The notes beneath the pieces were generated by a model. It was not told where the DNA came from. It worked only from the letters and a program-made list of their open reading frames with translations, and did no database searches. Of a DNA stretch of 20,418 nucleotides, positions 1-7,311 are shown piece by piece. The position numbers were made by a program, and so were the translations under genes. Each line of letters begins with the position of its first letter. The first letter of the stretch is position 1. Source of the stretch: Marixanthomonas sp002364245. Its GTDB lineage: Bacteria; Bacteroidota; Bacteroidia; Flavobacteriales; Flavobacteriaceae. The DNA is taken from contig CAXAZF010000016.1 in assembly GCA_963973455.1 (NCBI GenBank), forward strand, positions 1 through 20,418. The letters are read 5' to 3'.

Positions 1-6
1 AATATA

Positions 7-61
7 GGTTATAGCGTGGTTATAATATGGTTATGGCAAACTTATAAGAGGGTTACAGCGT
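7..61. repeat. Tandem array of five 11-bp units (7-bp core plus 4-bp variable tail)
   Basis: Five consecutive units keep an exact 11-bp period: GGTTATAGCGT (7-17), GGTTATAATAT (18-28), GGTTATGGCAA (29-39), a degenerate ACTTATAAGAG (40-50) and GGTTACAGCGT (51-61). The conserved part is GGTTAYR and the last four bases vary. The array may continue to the left of the window. Eleven is not a multiple of three, so this is not an in-frame protein repeat. About one helical turn per unit is what a cooperatively bound DNA protein would use, for example recombinase arm sites, iterons or a repressor array. That reading is inference. Confidence 0.7.
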
Positions 62-274
62 AATACATTTAATAAACAAACATAGCTACTAAAGAAAGTA
101 CAGCCGGAACTGTTCTAGGTTGCACAAACATCAAAAATTACTTCCCGATACAATATGTAACTTACCTTATATTTATTAGGGTTAGAGCATTTGGGCAACA
201 AATAGGATACAAAAAACACCCAAAAAGGGTAAATTAAGGGCAATCATTAATAAATTCAATTACGAATATAGCAT
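62..274. other. Non-coding stretch, no gene seen
   Basis: This is AT-rich DNA between the 11-bp array and the terminator of the DUF6266 gene. I see no convincing open frame. The only structure is a short ACCC/GGGT stem at 218-230 next to an A/T run, which on the minus strand could act as a weak back-up terminator. Confidence 0.4.
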
Positions 275-301
275 AAAAAAACCACTCATAAAGAGTGGTT
301 T
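275..301 (-). terminator. Rho-independent terminator of the DUF6266 gene
   Basis: A perfect 9-bp stem (279-287 with 293-301, core CCACTC/GAGTGG) encloses a 5-nt loop. On the minus strand it is followed by a run of T residues. It starts about 21 nt after the stop codon of the DUF6266 gene, the expected place for an intrinsic terminator reading leftwards. Confidence 0.88.
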
Positions 302-322
302 CATACATAAAAACATCAACCG

Positions 323-964
323 TTAATTAGCTGTTCCAGAGCCTAAATAAACGCTGTTTGAGACGATACTACCATCAGCAGTAATAAATGCCATAAAAAG
401 CTCAACAGTATCACCTGCATAGGTACTTGGAATTGTAATGATTTGAGATCCTACAGTTCTATCAGCACCATCAAGAATATACATTGATTCTTTTTTACTT
501 GGATTGTAAACTAAAATCATTGCTTTATCAGTTGCATTTGCATTACCTTCAGCAGAGTTATCATCCCAAGTAAATTCTACTTGTCCCGCAGTTGCTAAAT
601 CTGTTGCAGGGTTCAATGCTCCAGATAGATTACCTCTACTTAATAAAGCTAAAGAATAATCTACAGTAAAGTTTGGTGCAGCTCCTGTAATCGCATTATT
701 CAATACATAAGACATTGCTGCATTAAACTCTGTTTTTTGCACCGCATAAGATTTATACCCTTTCTTGATAAAACCTAAATTCGGTTGAAGATACTCCAAA
801 GTAACAGTAAACTTGTTTCTTTGGTTAACTTGTCCTTCTGTTCGTGGATTTGCCACATTTGAAGGCTTAATTCTCAAATAGTCAATACCTTTCCAAGAAG
901 CACCAACTACGTTTCCTACTTTACCTGATACACCGCCCAGGATTCCTTGTGAAATAACACCCAT
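323..964 (-). CDS. DUF6266 family protein
   Basis: This 213-residue protein has the DUF6266 pattern: a Gly-rich N-terminus (GILGGVSGKVGNVVGASWKG, residues 8-27) followed by YLRIKPS and a region rich in Asn and Gln, then a beta-rich C-terminal half ending in a Gly/Ser tail. The family is widespread in Bacteroidota and its function is unknown. It carries no signal peptide and no transmembrane segment that I can see. It is a single-gene unit: a perfect intrinsic terminator lies just downstream, and two 11-bp direct repeats lie in its leader about 40-60 nt upstream of the ATG. Its neighbours are mobile-element-type genes, so it probably belongs to an accessory segment. The family assignment is from recognition of the N-terminal motif. 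No biochemical role can be stated. Confidence 0.85.
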   Translation of the reverse strand: MGVISQGILGGVSGKVGNVVGASWKGIDYLRIKPSNVANPRTEGQVNQRNKFTVTLEYLQPNLGFIKKGYKSYAVQKTEFNAAMSYVLNNAITGAAPNFTVDYSLALLSRGNLSGALNPATDLATAGQVEFTWDDNSAEGNANATDKAMILVYNPSKKESMYILDGADRTVGSQIITIPSTYAGDTVELFMAFITADGSIVSNSVYLGSGTAN

Positions 965-999
965 TGTATATAAAATTTAAAATTAATACTTGTTCGAAG

Positions 1000-1021
1000 T
1001 TGGTACGGACTTGGTACGGTC
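1000..1021. promoter_or_regulatory. Two tandem 11-bp repeats in the DUF6266 leader
   Basis: TTGGTACGGAC (1000-1010) is followed directly by TTGGTACGGTC (1011-1021), ten of eleven bases identical. The pair sits 36-57 bp upstream of the DUF6266 start codon. One-turn spacing fits an operator bound by a protein on one DNA face. The motif differs from the 11-bp array at 7-61. The regulatory role is inferred. Confidence 0.45.
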
Positions 1022-1052
1022 TTTAACCAACACAAGTAATATATGGCAAATA

Positions 1053-1526
1053 CTATGCTAATAGATTGATTTGGTTTTTGTTGCCCTTTGTTGCCCGATT
1101 TTGCTTTTTAGAAAATAGATTTTGTATGTATGACACTTTTAAATCTGCCATTTTTGAAATTACTTTTTGAAGTTCAGCTTCTTTTTTACAAATTGCTGAC
1201 ACTATATTAATATGCTTTTGTAACTCAAATTCATCACTTAACAACGAGGTGTAACTATTTTTTAAGGTGTTTCTGCAATCATCTATTGAGATAAATGGAA
1301 TAACACTCCCTTTTAAATAATAAGCATAAAAACCGCCTATTTGCAACATCATTGATAAATGGTAAAGGGTTTGTTTTTCTTCTTCGGTTGATGTAGATAC
1401 CACAAAACAATTAGGACAAGGATTTATTAAGGGCTTTCCGCTGTTTTGCCCTTTATTCAAAATAAAAAAATGAGGTTGCGAGTAGGTTCTTCCGATTTGG
1501 TGAGTTTTCAGTTCAAAAGTTGACAT
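1053..1526 (-). CDS. DUF6943-like hypothetical protein
   Basis: This 157-residue soluble protein has a well-marked N-terminal block: KTHQIGRTYSQPHFFILNKG (residues 7-26), then NSGKPL and PCPNCFVV with a CPNC Cys pair near residues 37-40. That block resembles DUF6943, which I know from Bacteroidota mobile elements and whose function is unknown. The middle contains GSVIPFISIDD, also in keeping with that family. The C-terminal third is Lys/Gln-rich and probably helical. It starts with ATG; no strong ribosome-binding site is visible. It lies between the excisionase-like HTH gene and the DUF6266 gene, supporting a mobile-element origin. The family assignment is from memory of the motif and is moderate. 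Confidence 0.6.
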   Translation of the reverse strand: MSTFELKTHQIGRTYSQPHFFILNKGQNSGKPLINPCPNCFVVSTSTEEEKQTLYHLSMMLQIGGFYAYYLKGSVIPFISIDDCRNTLKNSYTSLLSDEFELQKHINIVSAICKKEAELQKVISKMADLKVSYIQNLFSKKQNRATKGNKNQINLLA

Positions 1527-1754
1527 AGCTATCCAATTTAAAATTGCTTCGCTACGCTTCGCGCCATTAATTTTTTAAAAGAAAAACAATAAAAAAAGAA
1601 AGCCTAATGCTCTTGTGGCGTGGATGAGGCTGTCAAGGTTTTTGGATAAAAGTTTTTTGAGTTAAAATGTTTAATGAAATAGACAAAATATCTTGAAAAA
1701 AGTTTTATTCAAAACCCGTAGGGCTTGACCTTTATAGCCTTGCGCGTTGGCTGT

Positions 1755-1777
1755 GGTAGCCACATATATTTGCTACC
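1755..1777. other. Hairpin overlapping the stop codon of the HTH gene
   Basis: GGTAGC (1755-1760) and GCTACC (1772-1777) form a perfect 6-bp stem with an 11-nt loop. The TAG stop of the HTH gene lies inside the stem. Read on the plus strand the stem is followed by a T-rich run, as in a terminator facing right, but no plus-strand gene precedes it. On the minus strand no T-run follows, so a role in mRNA 3'-end stability is as likely as termination. Confidence 0.35.
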
Positions 1778-2069
1778 TTTTTTTATTTATTTTTTGTTGT
1801 TCTAAAACATCTAATATGTCTTGTTTTTTGTAAAAAATTCTGTTGCCCATACGAATTGGATTTAAAATGCCGTGTTTATTCCAGGAATGTATTGTTACTA
1901 AACTTATCCTTAAATAATCAGCTACTTCTTGTCTTGTTAGGATTTCATCATTTTGTTTTTTAGATAATTCTTTAAGGTAGTTTTCAATTTTAAACATTAG
2001 TTTATCTGCTACCGCATCTGCTAATTCATCTATTGTAACCTCTGTGATTTGGATTGTTTTTGTAATCAT
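1773..2069 (-). CDS. Excisionase-family helix-turn-helix protein (HTH_17)
   Basis: A 98-residue DNA-binding protein. The C-terminal half carries the MerR/excisionase-type winged helix: EILTRQEVADYLRISLVTIH (residues 43-62), then WNKHGILNPIRMGNRIFYKK, then DILDVLEQQ. This is the classic pattern of the short HTH proteins that accompany Bacteroidota conjugative transposons and genomic islands, where relatives act as excisionases or control mobilisation genes. The N-terminal 40 residues are a helical extension with several acidic positions and KIENYLKEL, possibly for dimerisation. No integrase is visible in the window, so any partner recombinase would lie to the left or be lost. A 766-bp non-coding stretch lies upstream. 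Confidence 0.88.
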   Translation of the reverse strand: MITKTIQITEVTIDELADAVADKLMFKIENYLKELSKKQNDEILTRQEVADYLRISLVTIHSWNKHGILNPIRMGNRIFYKKQDILDVLEQQKINKKR

Positions 2070-2252
2070 CTTGTTTTCTTTTTAGTTAATTGATTTCCAC
2101 TTTTTGGGGCATAAACTCTTAAAAAAATAGGTTATTACCAATTTGAGCGTTGGTTGAAGCGGTTGTATGGGTAGCGTTTTAAATAGTTGTTTGATAAAAC
2201 AGCATTTAAACAAGCTACTTATACAGGATTTATAGGCAATAGCTTTTTGTTT

Positions 2253-2271
2253 TTTTGAGGTACGAGAAAAA
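2253..2271. repeat. Direct repeat, copy 1
   Basis: This stretch matches 2794-2812 at 18 of 19 positions; the shared core is TTTTGAGGTACGA followed by a purine and five A residues. This copy is the loop and right arm of a hairpin (GCTTTTT at 2242-2248 with AAAAAGC at 2267-2273; outer ATAGC/GCTAT at 2239-2243 and 2279-2283). Confidence 0.6.
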
Positions 2272-2559
2272 GCAATATGCTATGGCTTATTACTACATTT
2301 TATGAACCTATTTTTTTATAACCGCTGACTTGGGTGGTGGGGAAAAGTGGTCTTTTATATTTGTTAACGAAATGAAACAAACAAAGGCTTGAGGTAAGGA
2401 ATACTTAAGCTTAATGATGGTTTTGTGCAGCTTGAATGAAGTAACGAATATGCATCATTTGAAGCTAAATTTTTAAATGGCTATTGTTTCAATTTAGTTC
2501 GGATTTTTATTGAAAGTACGGTGTGAGCGTGGGAAAAGCGGCTATTTCACATAATGGCG

Positions 2560-2621
2560 TTATAACTACAGCTTTGGTGATGCGGTGGGTGTAGCGGCTG
2601 CTATTATAACTACCCGTTATG
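2560..2621. repeat. 10-bp direct repeat with small palindromes
   Basis: TTATAACTAC occurs at 2560-2569 and 2604-2613. Each copy touches a short inverted repeat with a 5-nt loop: ATAA/TTAT at 2551-2563 for the first, and ATAAC/GTTAT at 2606-2620 for the second. GCGGCT also precedes both copies. It looks like a degenerate duplicated block of about 50 bp. No function is assigned. Confidence 0.4.
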
Positions 2622-2793
2622 TAAACATAGCTTGGGGTAGTTTTTGGTGTGCGCGTTGGGAACAGCTCTTTGCTTTTTTATTGTACTACTTTTAAAATAT
2701 AATAGCAAATAAAATAAGCAATGTGCTGTGTGAGGGTTGGCAACCAAAAACTACAAGTGCGGTGGATAGCGGAACAAAACAAAAGACAGAGGA

Positions 2794-2812
2794 TTTTGAG
2801 GTACGAAAAAAC
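2794..2812. repeat. Direct repeat, copy 2, next to the ATPase 3' end
   Basis: This copy matches the one at 2253-2271 (18 of 19 positions) and ends 24 bp from the stop codon of the P1B-2 ATPase. Together the two copies bracket about 520 bp of non-coding DNA at the boundary between metal genes and mobile-type genes. Confidence 0.6.
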
Positions 2813-2835
2813 TGGGTTTTGGGTTGTGGGGACAA

Positions 2836-4764
2836 TTACCAACTCATTCGTTGTAATCTAACTGCATTTAAAATTGCTAATAATGCTACTCCTACATCTG
2901 CAAAAACTGCTTCCCACAATGTGGCCATACCAATTGCGCCCAAAATCATAAAGATAATTTTTACACCGAAAGCCAGACCAATATTCTGCCATACGATGCG
3001 TCTTGTAGACCGACCTATTTTTATTGCCCTTGCAATTTTAGAGGGTTGGTCGGTCTGGATAATGACATCCGCCGTTTCGATGGCCACATCACTACCCAAA
3101 CCACCCATTGCAATGCCAACATCACTTATCGCCAAAACCGGGGCATCGTTAATACCATCGCCTATAAATGCTACTTTGGTTCCGGATTGCTTTTTGAGTT
3201 CTTCGACTTCGTTCAATTTGTCTTCAGGCAACAATCCACCTTTTGCCCAATCGATATTTAACTCTTTTGCAACTTGTTGTGTAATAGAGTCCTTGTCGCC
3301 TGATAGCATTATAATCCTGGAAATTCCTGAATCTCGAATTTGTTTAATGGCTTGGTGTGCATCATCCTTTAATTCATCTGCAATGGTTACATAACCTTCA
3401 AATTTTCCGTCAATAGACACCATAACAATTGATTCTACAATACCATCTGTTTCCGAAGGAACTTCAATACTGTTTGAGGTCATCAATGCTTTGTTACCTA
3501 CAAGTACTGTTTTTCCGTTGACCATCCCTTTCAATCCTTTTCCGGCAACCTCTGAAACATTGGTGGCCTCATAATCAGAACCGTCCGCTTTATATTCCAA
3601 GATCGCCTTGGCAATGGGATGTGTGGATTGTTCTTCCATCGCCATCAGGTACTTCATAAACGTTGCCTTTTCTAATGTTATGGGTTTGATTTCCTTTATT
3701 TTGAATACCCCGTGAGTAACGGTTCCTGTTTTGTCCATTACTACCGTATTCACTTGGGTCATTGCATCCAAGAAGGATGCACCCTTGAATAGAATACCGT
3801 TTCGGGATGCTGCACCCAACCCACCGAAGTAACCCAGGGGAATGGAAATCACCAATGCACAGGGACAAGAAATTACCAGAAAAATCAAGGCCCGGTATAA
3901 CCACTCCTGAAATACGTACCCGTCCACAAAAAAATAAGGTAAAAACGTTAAGCATACTGCTAAGAAAACTACGATAGGAGTATAGATGCGTGCAAATTTC
4001 CTTATAAACAGTTCGGTCTTTGATTTACGTGCTGTGGCATTTTGCACCATATCGAGAATTCGAGCAATGGAACTATCCTTAAATTCCTTGGTGGTTTCCA
4101 CTTCTACAACACCTTCTAGATTGATGCTCCCGGCAAAAACCTTGTCTCCTTTGGCAATGGTGTCGGGTTTGCTTTCCCCCGTAATCGCTGCGGTATTGAC
4201 CGATGCTTTTTTAGATAGCAATTGGCCATCTAAAGGGAACTTTTCACCTACGCGCACTTGTATTTTTTCTCCAATTTCAACGGTCTCGGGATCGACCGAA
4301 ACATAATCGCCGTTCCGATACACCACGGCCTCATTAGGACGTACATCAAGAAGCGCCTTTATGTTGCCCTTTGCTCGTTTTACAGCTGCGTTTTGGAAAA
4401 GTTCGCCCACGGCGTAAAACAGCATTACGGCCACACCTTCCGGGTATTCCCCAATGGCGAACGCCCCTAAGGTTGCGATAGACATTAGGAAGAATTCGGT
4501 AAAGAAATCACCGTCCCTGATACTTTTCCATCCCTCTTTTATAACAGGAAAACCAACGGGGATGTAGGCTACCGCATACCAAGCGATTCGTACCCAACCT
4601 TTAAAAAACGGAAAGGCATCAAAGTAATCAATAGCAATTCCCGCTATCAACATCACAAAACTGAATATGGAAGGGATGTATTCCTTAATGCTCAGTTGTG
4701 ATGAAACCTTATTTTCAATTGAAGGATCCTTGAGGTCTCTTAGATTTAGTTTTTTCTTTTTCAT
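2836..4764 (-). CDS. zntA: P1B-2 heavy-metal P-type ATPase (Zn2+/Cd2+/Pb2+ efflux)
   Basis: This inner-membrane pump of 642 residues should export divalent soft metals from cytoplasm to periplasm using ATP. Visible motifs in order are the actuator TGES (195-198), the membrane metal site CPC (300-302), the phosphorylation site DKTGT (Asp344), the P1B HP dipeptide (382-383) and GDGIND (535-540). In the last membrane pair, a Lys in GVKIIF (about 602) and an Asp in FADVG (about 623) match the P1B-2 signature of ZntA/CadA, which points to Zn, Cd and Pb rather than Cu. There is no N-terminal HMA domain; the protein starts with a short basic tail and enters the first membrane pair near residue 30. 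ZntA-type enzymes usually have one, and an HMA-like domain sits instead on the CDF protein of the same operon. It follows the exchanger gene by 12 nt and is last in its operon. The start is an ATG without an obvious Shine-Dalgarno. Confidence 0.95.
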   Translation of the reverse strand: MKKKKLNLRDLKDPSIENKVSSQLSIKEYIPSIFSFVMLIAGIAIDYFDAFPFFKGWVRIAWYAVAYIPVGFPVIKEGWKSIRDGDFFTEFFLMSIATLGAFAIGEYPEGVAVMLFYAVGELFQNAAVKRAKGNIKALLDVRPNEAVVYRNGDYVSVDPETVEIGEKIQVRVGEKFPLDGQLLSKKASVNTAAITGESKPDTIAKGDKVFAGSINLEGVVEVETTKEFKDSSIARILDMVQNATARKSKTELFIRKFARIYTPIVVFLAVCLTFLPYFFVDGYVFQEWLYRALIFLVISCPCALVISIPLGYFGGLGAASRNGILFKGASFLDAMTQVNTVVMDKTGTVTHGVFKIKEIKPITLEKATFMKYLMAMEEQSTHPIAKAILEYKADGSDYEATNVSEVAGKGLKGMVNGKTVLVGNKALMTSNSIEVPSETDGIVESIVMVSIDGKFEGYVTIADELKDDAHQAIKQIRDSGISRIIMLSGDKDSITQQVAKELNIDWAKGGLLPEDKLNEVEELKKQSGTKVAFIGDGINDAPVLAISDVGIAMGGLGSDVAIETADVIIQTDQPSKIARAIKIGRSTRRIVWQNIGLAFGVKIIFMILGAIGMATLWEAVFADVGVALLAILNAVRLQRMSW

Positions 4765-4776
4765 ATATGTTTTATT

Positions 4777-5775
4777 TTAAAATAGTTTTAGAACAAAAAA
4801 TACCATTGTCAATAGATAGACGATATAGGCTGCATCGAACGCGAATATCTGCCATCTGCTAAAACCGTGAAGTTCCTTGCTTTGATGGACAAAAAGGGAG
4901 TACAAAAGCGGCATCAGTCCAACGAAGGCAAGATTCACCCAAAACAACTGGAAATCTTCGATAGGGGTAGTAACCAGCGCCAACGGGAAAAAGGCGACCG
5001 TCATCGTAACAGCATTATCTGCGATAACACTAGTGGTGCCTGCCGTTACTTCGCCTCCTTTCACCACGCTCCAGGTCTTAAATATTTCAGGCGCGGTGGT
5101 CATTATACCCGTGATGAACAATCCCCCAACGATTTCAGAAATATTCAGGGCCGAAACAATATTTTCTGTTGCCTTAACAATAAAAAAAGCACCCACAGCT
5201 ATGGCCAGGGCCCCGGCCACGGATAACCAGACTTTCTTTTTGTCCCATTCTACTTTTTCGCCCTTTTCCCTGCCTTTTATAATGGCATGCGTTAAAAAAG
5301 CAGCATAGGCAGCCAGCATAATATAGCCATCGATGGGTTGTAATCCACGCCAGGCTTTGGGAAGGGTTAGTATAGCTACCAAAGCAATGATTGCCAGGTA
5401 GGGGATGGACAATACCGAAACAGAACGTTTGTTCAGAGCCAGTAGGTTGGCATCCAGATGTTTTTGGTGTTCCTTATTATTTTTAAATTGCTTTCTGGAA
5501 GCGAAATAGGCTATGCTAACCATCAACGGAATGGAAATTATATTGGAACCCAAAAGGTTGCCCAGACCAATTTCCGATACTCCCCGGGCTGCACTGGTAA
5601 CGTTTACAGCTACCTCGGGGCTGGCGGTCACAATGGCAAGGAGAGCTGCTCCTGCAGAAGCTGTAAGCCCCCATTGCTTACGGAGCATCTTTAAAGGCGT
5701 CAAGAGTTGGTCCGCACCCCAATGGGCAGCCCAAGCTGCCAATCCCAATACTACTACCCAAAGCCAAACGTTCAT
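4777..5775 (-). CDS. Sodium/calcium-exchanger family (CaCA) antiporter
   Basis: This 332-residue membrane protein has about ten predicted segments. It shows the two inverted alpha-repeats of the Ca2+/cation antiporter family: the first has TASPEVAVN (50-58) and GNLLGSN (72-78), the second TTAPEIFK (226-233) and SVIADNAVTM (249-258). Both carry the acidic residue in a (S/A)PE motif that coordinates the ion in characterised exchangers. A central cytoplasmic loop with Lys/His (about 94-115) separates the halves. Family members swap Na+ or H+ for Ca2+ or another divalent ion; here the operon suggests a role in metal export or in balancing ions displaced by metals, which is inference. The ATG begins 2 nt after the lspA stop codon, implying translational coupling, and the P1B-2 ATPase follows after 12 nt. 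Confidence 0.88.
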   Translation of the reverse strand: MNVWLWVVVLGLAAWAAHWGADQLLTPLKMLRKQWGLTASAGAALLAIVTASPEVAVNVTSAARGVSEIGLGNLLGSNIISIPLMVSIAYFASRKQFKNNKEHQKHLDANLLALNKRSVSVLSIPYLAIIALVAILTLPKAWRGLQPIDGYIMLAAYAAFLTHAIIKGREKGEKVEWDKKKVWLSVAGALAIAVGAFFIVKATENIVSALNISEIVGGLFITGIMTTAPEIFKTWSVVKGGEVTAGTTSVIADNAVTMTVAFFPLALVTTPIEDFQLFWVNLAFVGLMPLLYSLFVHQSKELHGFSRWQIFAFDAAYIVYLLTMVFFVLKLF

Positions 5776-5777
5776 AA

Positions 5778-6458
5778 CTAATCGTTGTTTATAATTTTTC
5801 TGTTACCCTCAGTATATTTCAACTTTTTCTTATTCGATATTTTCTGGTCTTTATTGTGTTTGTTTTGAAAGATCAGGAGTAAAATCACTCCCGTGCTAAT
5901 CCAGACATCTGCGGTATTAAATACAGGGTCAAAAAAAGTAAATTGATTACCTCCCCAAAATGGCAGCCACTCCGGAAGCCTTGTATCAATAATGGGAAGG
6001 AACCACATATCCACGACATTGCCATTTAAAAATCCAGCATATCCACCCCCTGACGGGAATATTTCTGCAACGTTTTGTACTGCCGGATCACTTTTTTCAA
6101 AGATCAGTCCGTAAAATGCGCCGTCAATCAAGTTACCCAATGCACCTGCGTATATAAATGCTGCACAGATTATAAAGATCTTTGCATATCCCTCGCATAT
6201 CATCTTTTTGATATAAAAAGTCCCCCAAATTACGGCTACGAAGCGAAATAGGATCAAAACAAGCTTTGCCAGATATCCCTCCCCAAATTTAAAGCCCCAG
6301 GCCATCCCGGGATTTTCCAAAAAATGTAAGCGAAACCAATCCAGGCCAAATATGTAATACTCCTCGCCATAATAAAAATGGGTCTTCACATAAATCTTTA
6401 TGGCCTGGTCTATTGCCAACAACAGTAAAATCAATAATGCTACACTACTTTTATTCAT
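5778..6458 (-). CDS. lspA: Lipoprotein signal peptidase (signal peptidase II)
   Basis: An inner-membrane aspartyl protease that removes signal peptides from diacylglyceryl-modified prolipoproteins. Conserved blocks are LAIDQAIK (14-21), ENPGMAWG (48-55), GALGNLID (105-112), NVVDMW with catalytic Asp150, and FNTADVWIS with catalytic Asp184. Four hydrophobic segments fit the family fold. At 226 residues it exceeds the usual 160-170; the extra length is the insert between GNLID and VVD, seen in Bacteroidota homologues, plus a basic C-terminal tail. It is placed between the CDF gene (44-nt gap) and the exchanger (2-nt gap). A second lspA in a metal operon recalls pbrC of lead-resistance operons. 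A plausible client in this island is the CzcB lipoprotein. AGGA lies a few bases before the ATG. Confidence 0.95.
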   Translation of the reverse strand: MNKSSVALLILLLLAIDQAIKIYVKTHFYYGEEYYIFGLDWFRLHFLENPGMAWGFKFGEGYLAKLVLILFRFVAVIWGTFYIKKMICEGYAKIFIICAAFIYAGALGNLIDGAFYGLIFEKSDPAVQNVAEIFPSGGGYAGFLNGNVVDMWFLPIIDTRLPEWLPFWGGNQFTFFDPVFNTADVWISTGVILLLIFQNKHNKDQKISNKKKLKYTEGNRKIINND

Positions 6459-6502
6459 AATTTCCTATTGTTTCCCAACGTCTTGTGCAACATATATTTG
6501 CA

Positions 6503-7294
6503 TTATTTAGATAATTTTAAAATTCTTATGGCGCCCCGCATTACAAACGTGAAGACGATGCCGCCAATCACCAAATCGGGCCATTTGCTATTCAGAAAAT
6601 AGACCAGTACCCCTGCCACTATAACCCCACCGTTTACAATAATATCATTGGACGTAAAAATGGCACTGGCCTGCATATGGGCCTCCTTACTTTTAGCCTT
6701 GTTTATCAACCAAAGCGAAATAAGGTTCCCCAGTAGGGCTAAAATGGAAACTACAATCATCCACTGGAACATTGGTGTTTCACTACTGGTAAAAAACCTT
6801 CTTAATACCTCTGCAAAACCAAGTGTTGCCAATGCCATCTGAAAATACCCGCTGAATTTTGCGACCTTCTTTTTTCTTGAAATGGCACCGCCTACCGCGA
6901 ATAGGCTTAGCGCATATACGATGGAATCTGCCAGCATATCCAACGAATCTGCTATAAGTCCCATTGAGCCAGATATCCAACCAGTGGTCATTTCGATAAC
7001 GAAAAAGCCAAAGTTGATGCCCAAGACCCACCAAAGGATTCTTTTTTGTTTGGATTGGTCTTCCATTACGGGTGGTTCGGCTTCTGTGGTTCCCTCTAAG
7101 GAATCGCCAAGGTTTAAACCGGCTATTGATGTTTGTATATCTTCAATGCCATCCACATGATATACTTCCAATTTCCTGTTGGGAATATCAAAATCCAAAT
7201 ATTTCACTTGAGCATAAGATTCCAACTTCATCCGGATCATCTGCTCTTCCGAAGGGCAATCCATTTTGGTTATCTTAAATGTTGTTTTCTCCAT
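6503..7294 (-). CDS. CDF-like cation transporter with HMA-like N-terminal domain
   Basis: A 263-residue inner-membrane carrier, probably proton-driven divalent metal efflux. Residues 1-65 form a ferredoxin-like HMA-type domain in which the usual CxxC is replaced by MDCPSEE (11-17). Residues 85-262 hold about six membrane segments of the cation diffusion facilitator family. The TM2 metal site is present as D119xxxD123 within ADSLDMLADS. In TM5 the expected HxxxD is FTSND (213-217), so the His is replaced by Phe while Asp217 stays. The large C-terminal cytoplasmic domain of YiiP-like CDFs is absent. It is the first intact gene of the lspA/exchanger/ATPase group and starts 17 nt after a Fur C-terminal remnant. 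The incomplete TM5 site may change specificity or activity, so a role other than classic Zn export is possible. Confidence 0.88.
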   Translation of the reverse strand: MEKTTFKITKMDCPSEEQMIRMKLESYAQVKYLDFDIPNRKLEVYHVDGIEDIQTSIAGLNLGDSLEGTTEAEPPVMEDQSKQKRILWWVLGINFGFFVIEMTTGWISGSMGLIADSLDMLADSIVYALSLFAVGGAISRKKKVAKFSGYFQMALATLGFAEVLRRFFTSSETPMFQWMIVVSILALLGNLISLWLINKAKSKEAHMQASAIFTSNDIIVNGGVIVAGVLVYFLNSKWPDLVIGGIVFTFVMRGAIRILKLSK

Positions 7295-7311
7295 TATCTC
7301 TTTTTTTATTT

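Larger units (their letters stand above)
2070..2835. other. 766-bp non-coding, repeat-bearing segment at the island edge
   Basis: No convincing gene is present on either strand; plus-strand frames that enter from the right are shadows of the P1B-2 ATPase. The plus strand is visibly G-rich relative to C from about 2300 to 2830. The segment contains an imperfect 19-bp direct repeat near its ends, a 10-bp direct repeat with two small palindromes at 2551-2621, a hairpin around 2239-2283, and TGCGCGTTGG at 2650-2659, which also occurs at 1741-1750. Such a layout would suit an att/oriT-type region or a decayed junction between mobile DNA and the metal island. That is inference. Confidence 0.5.

Noticed and set aside
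7..61. CRISPR array
   Set aside because: Units are only 11 bp, with 4-bp variable tails; no repeat of 25 bp or more, no spacers and no cas genes.
2551..2621. Integron attC sites
   Set aside because: The dyads are only 4-5 bp and the flanks do not give the RYYYAAC/GTTRRRY core pair; no integron integrase or cassette ORFs are present.
2723..3394. Plus-strand gene overlapping the ATPase
   Set aside because: It is antisense to the conserved C-terminal part of the P1B-2 ATPase, has low-complexity Ser/Ile/Pro content and shows no family motif.
3590..3955. Minus-strand frame inside the P1B-2 ATPase
   Set aside because: It is a shifted frame of the conserved CPC/DKTGT region; only the 642-residue frame carries the motifs.
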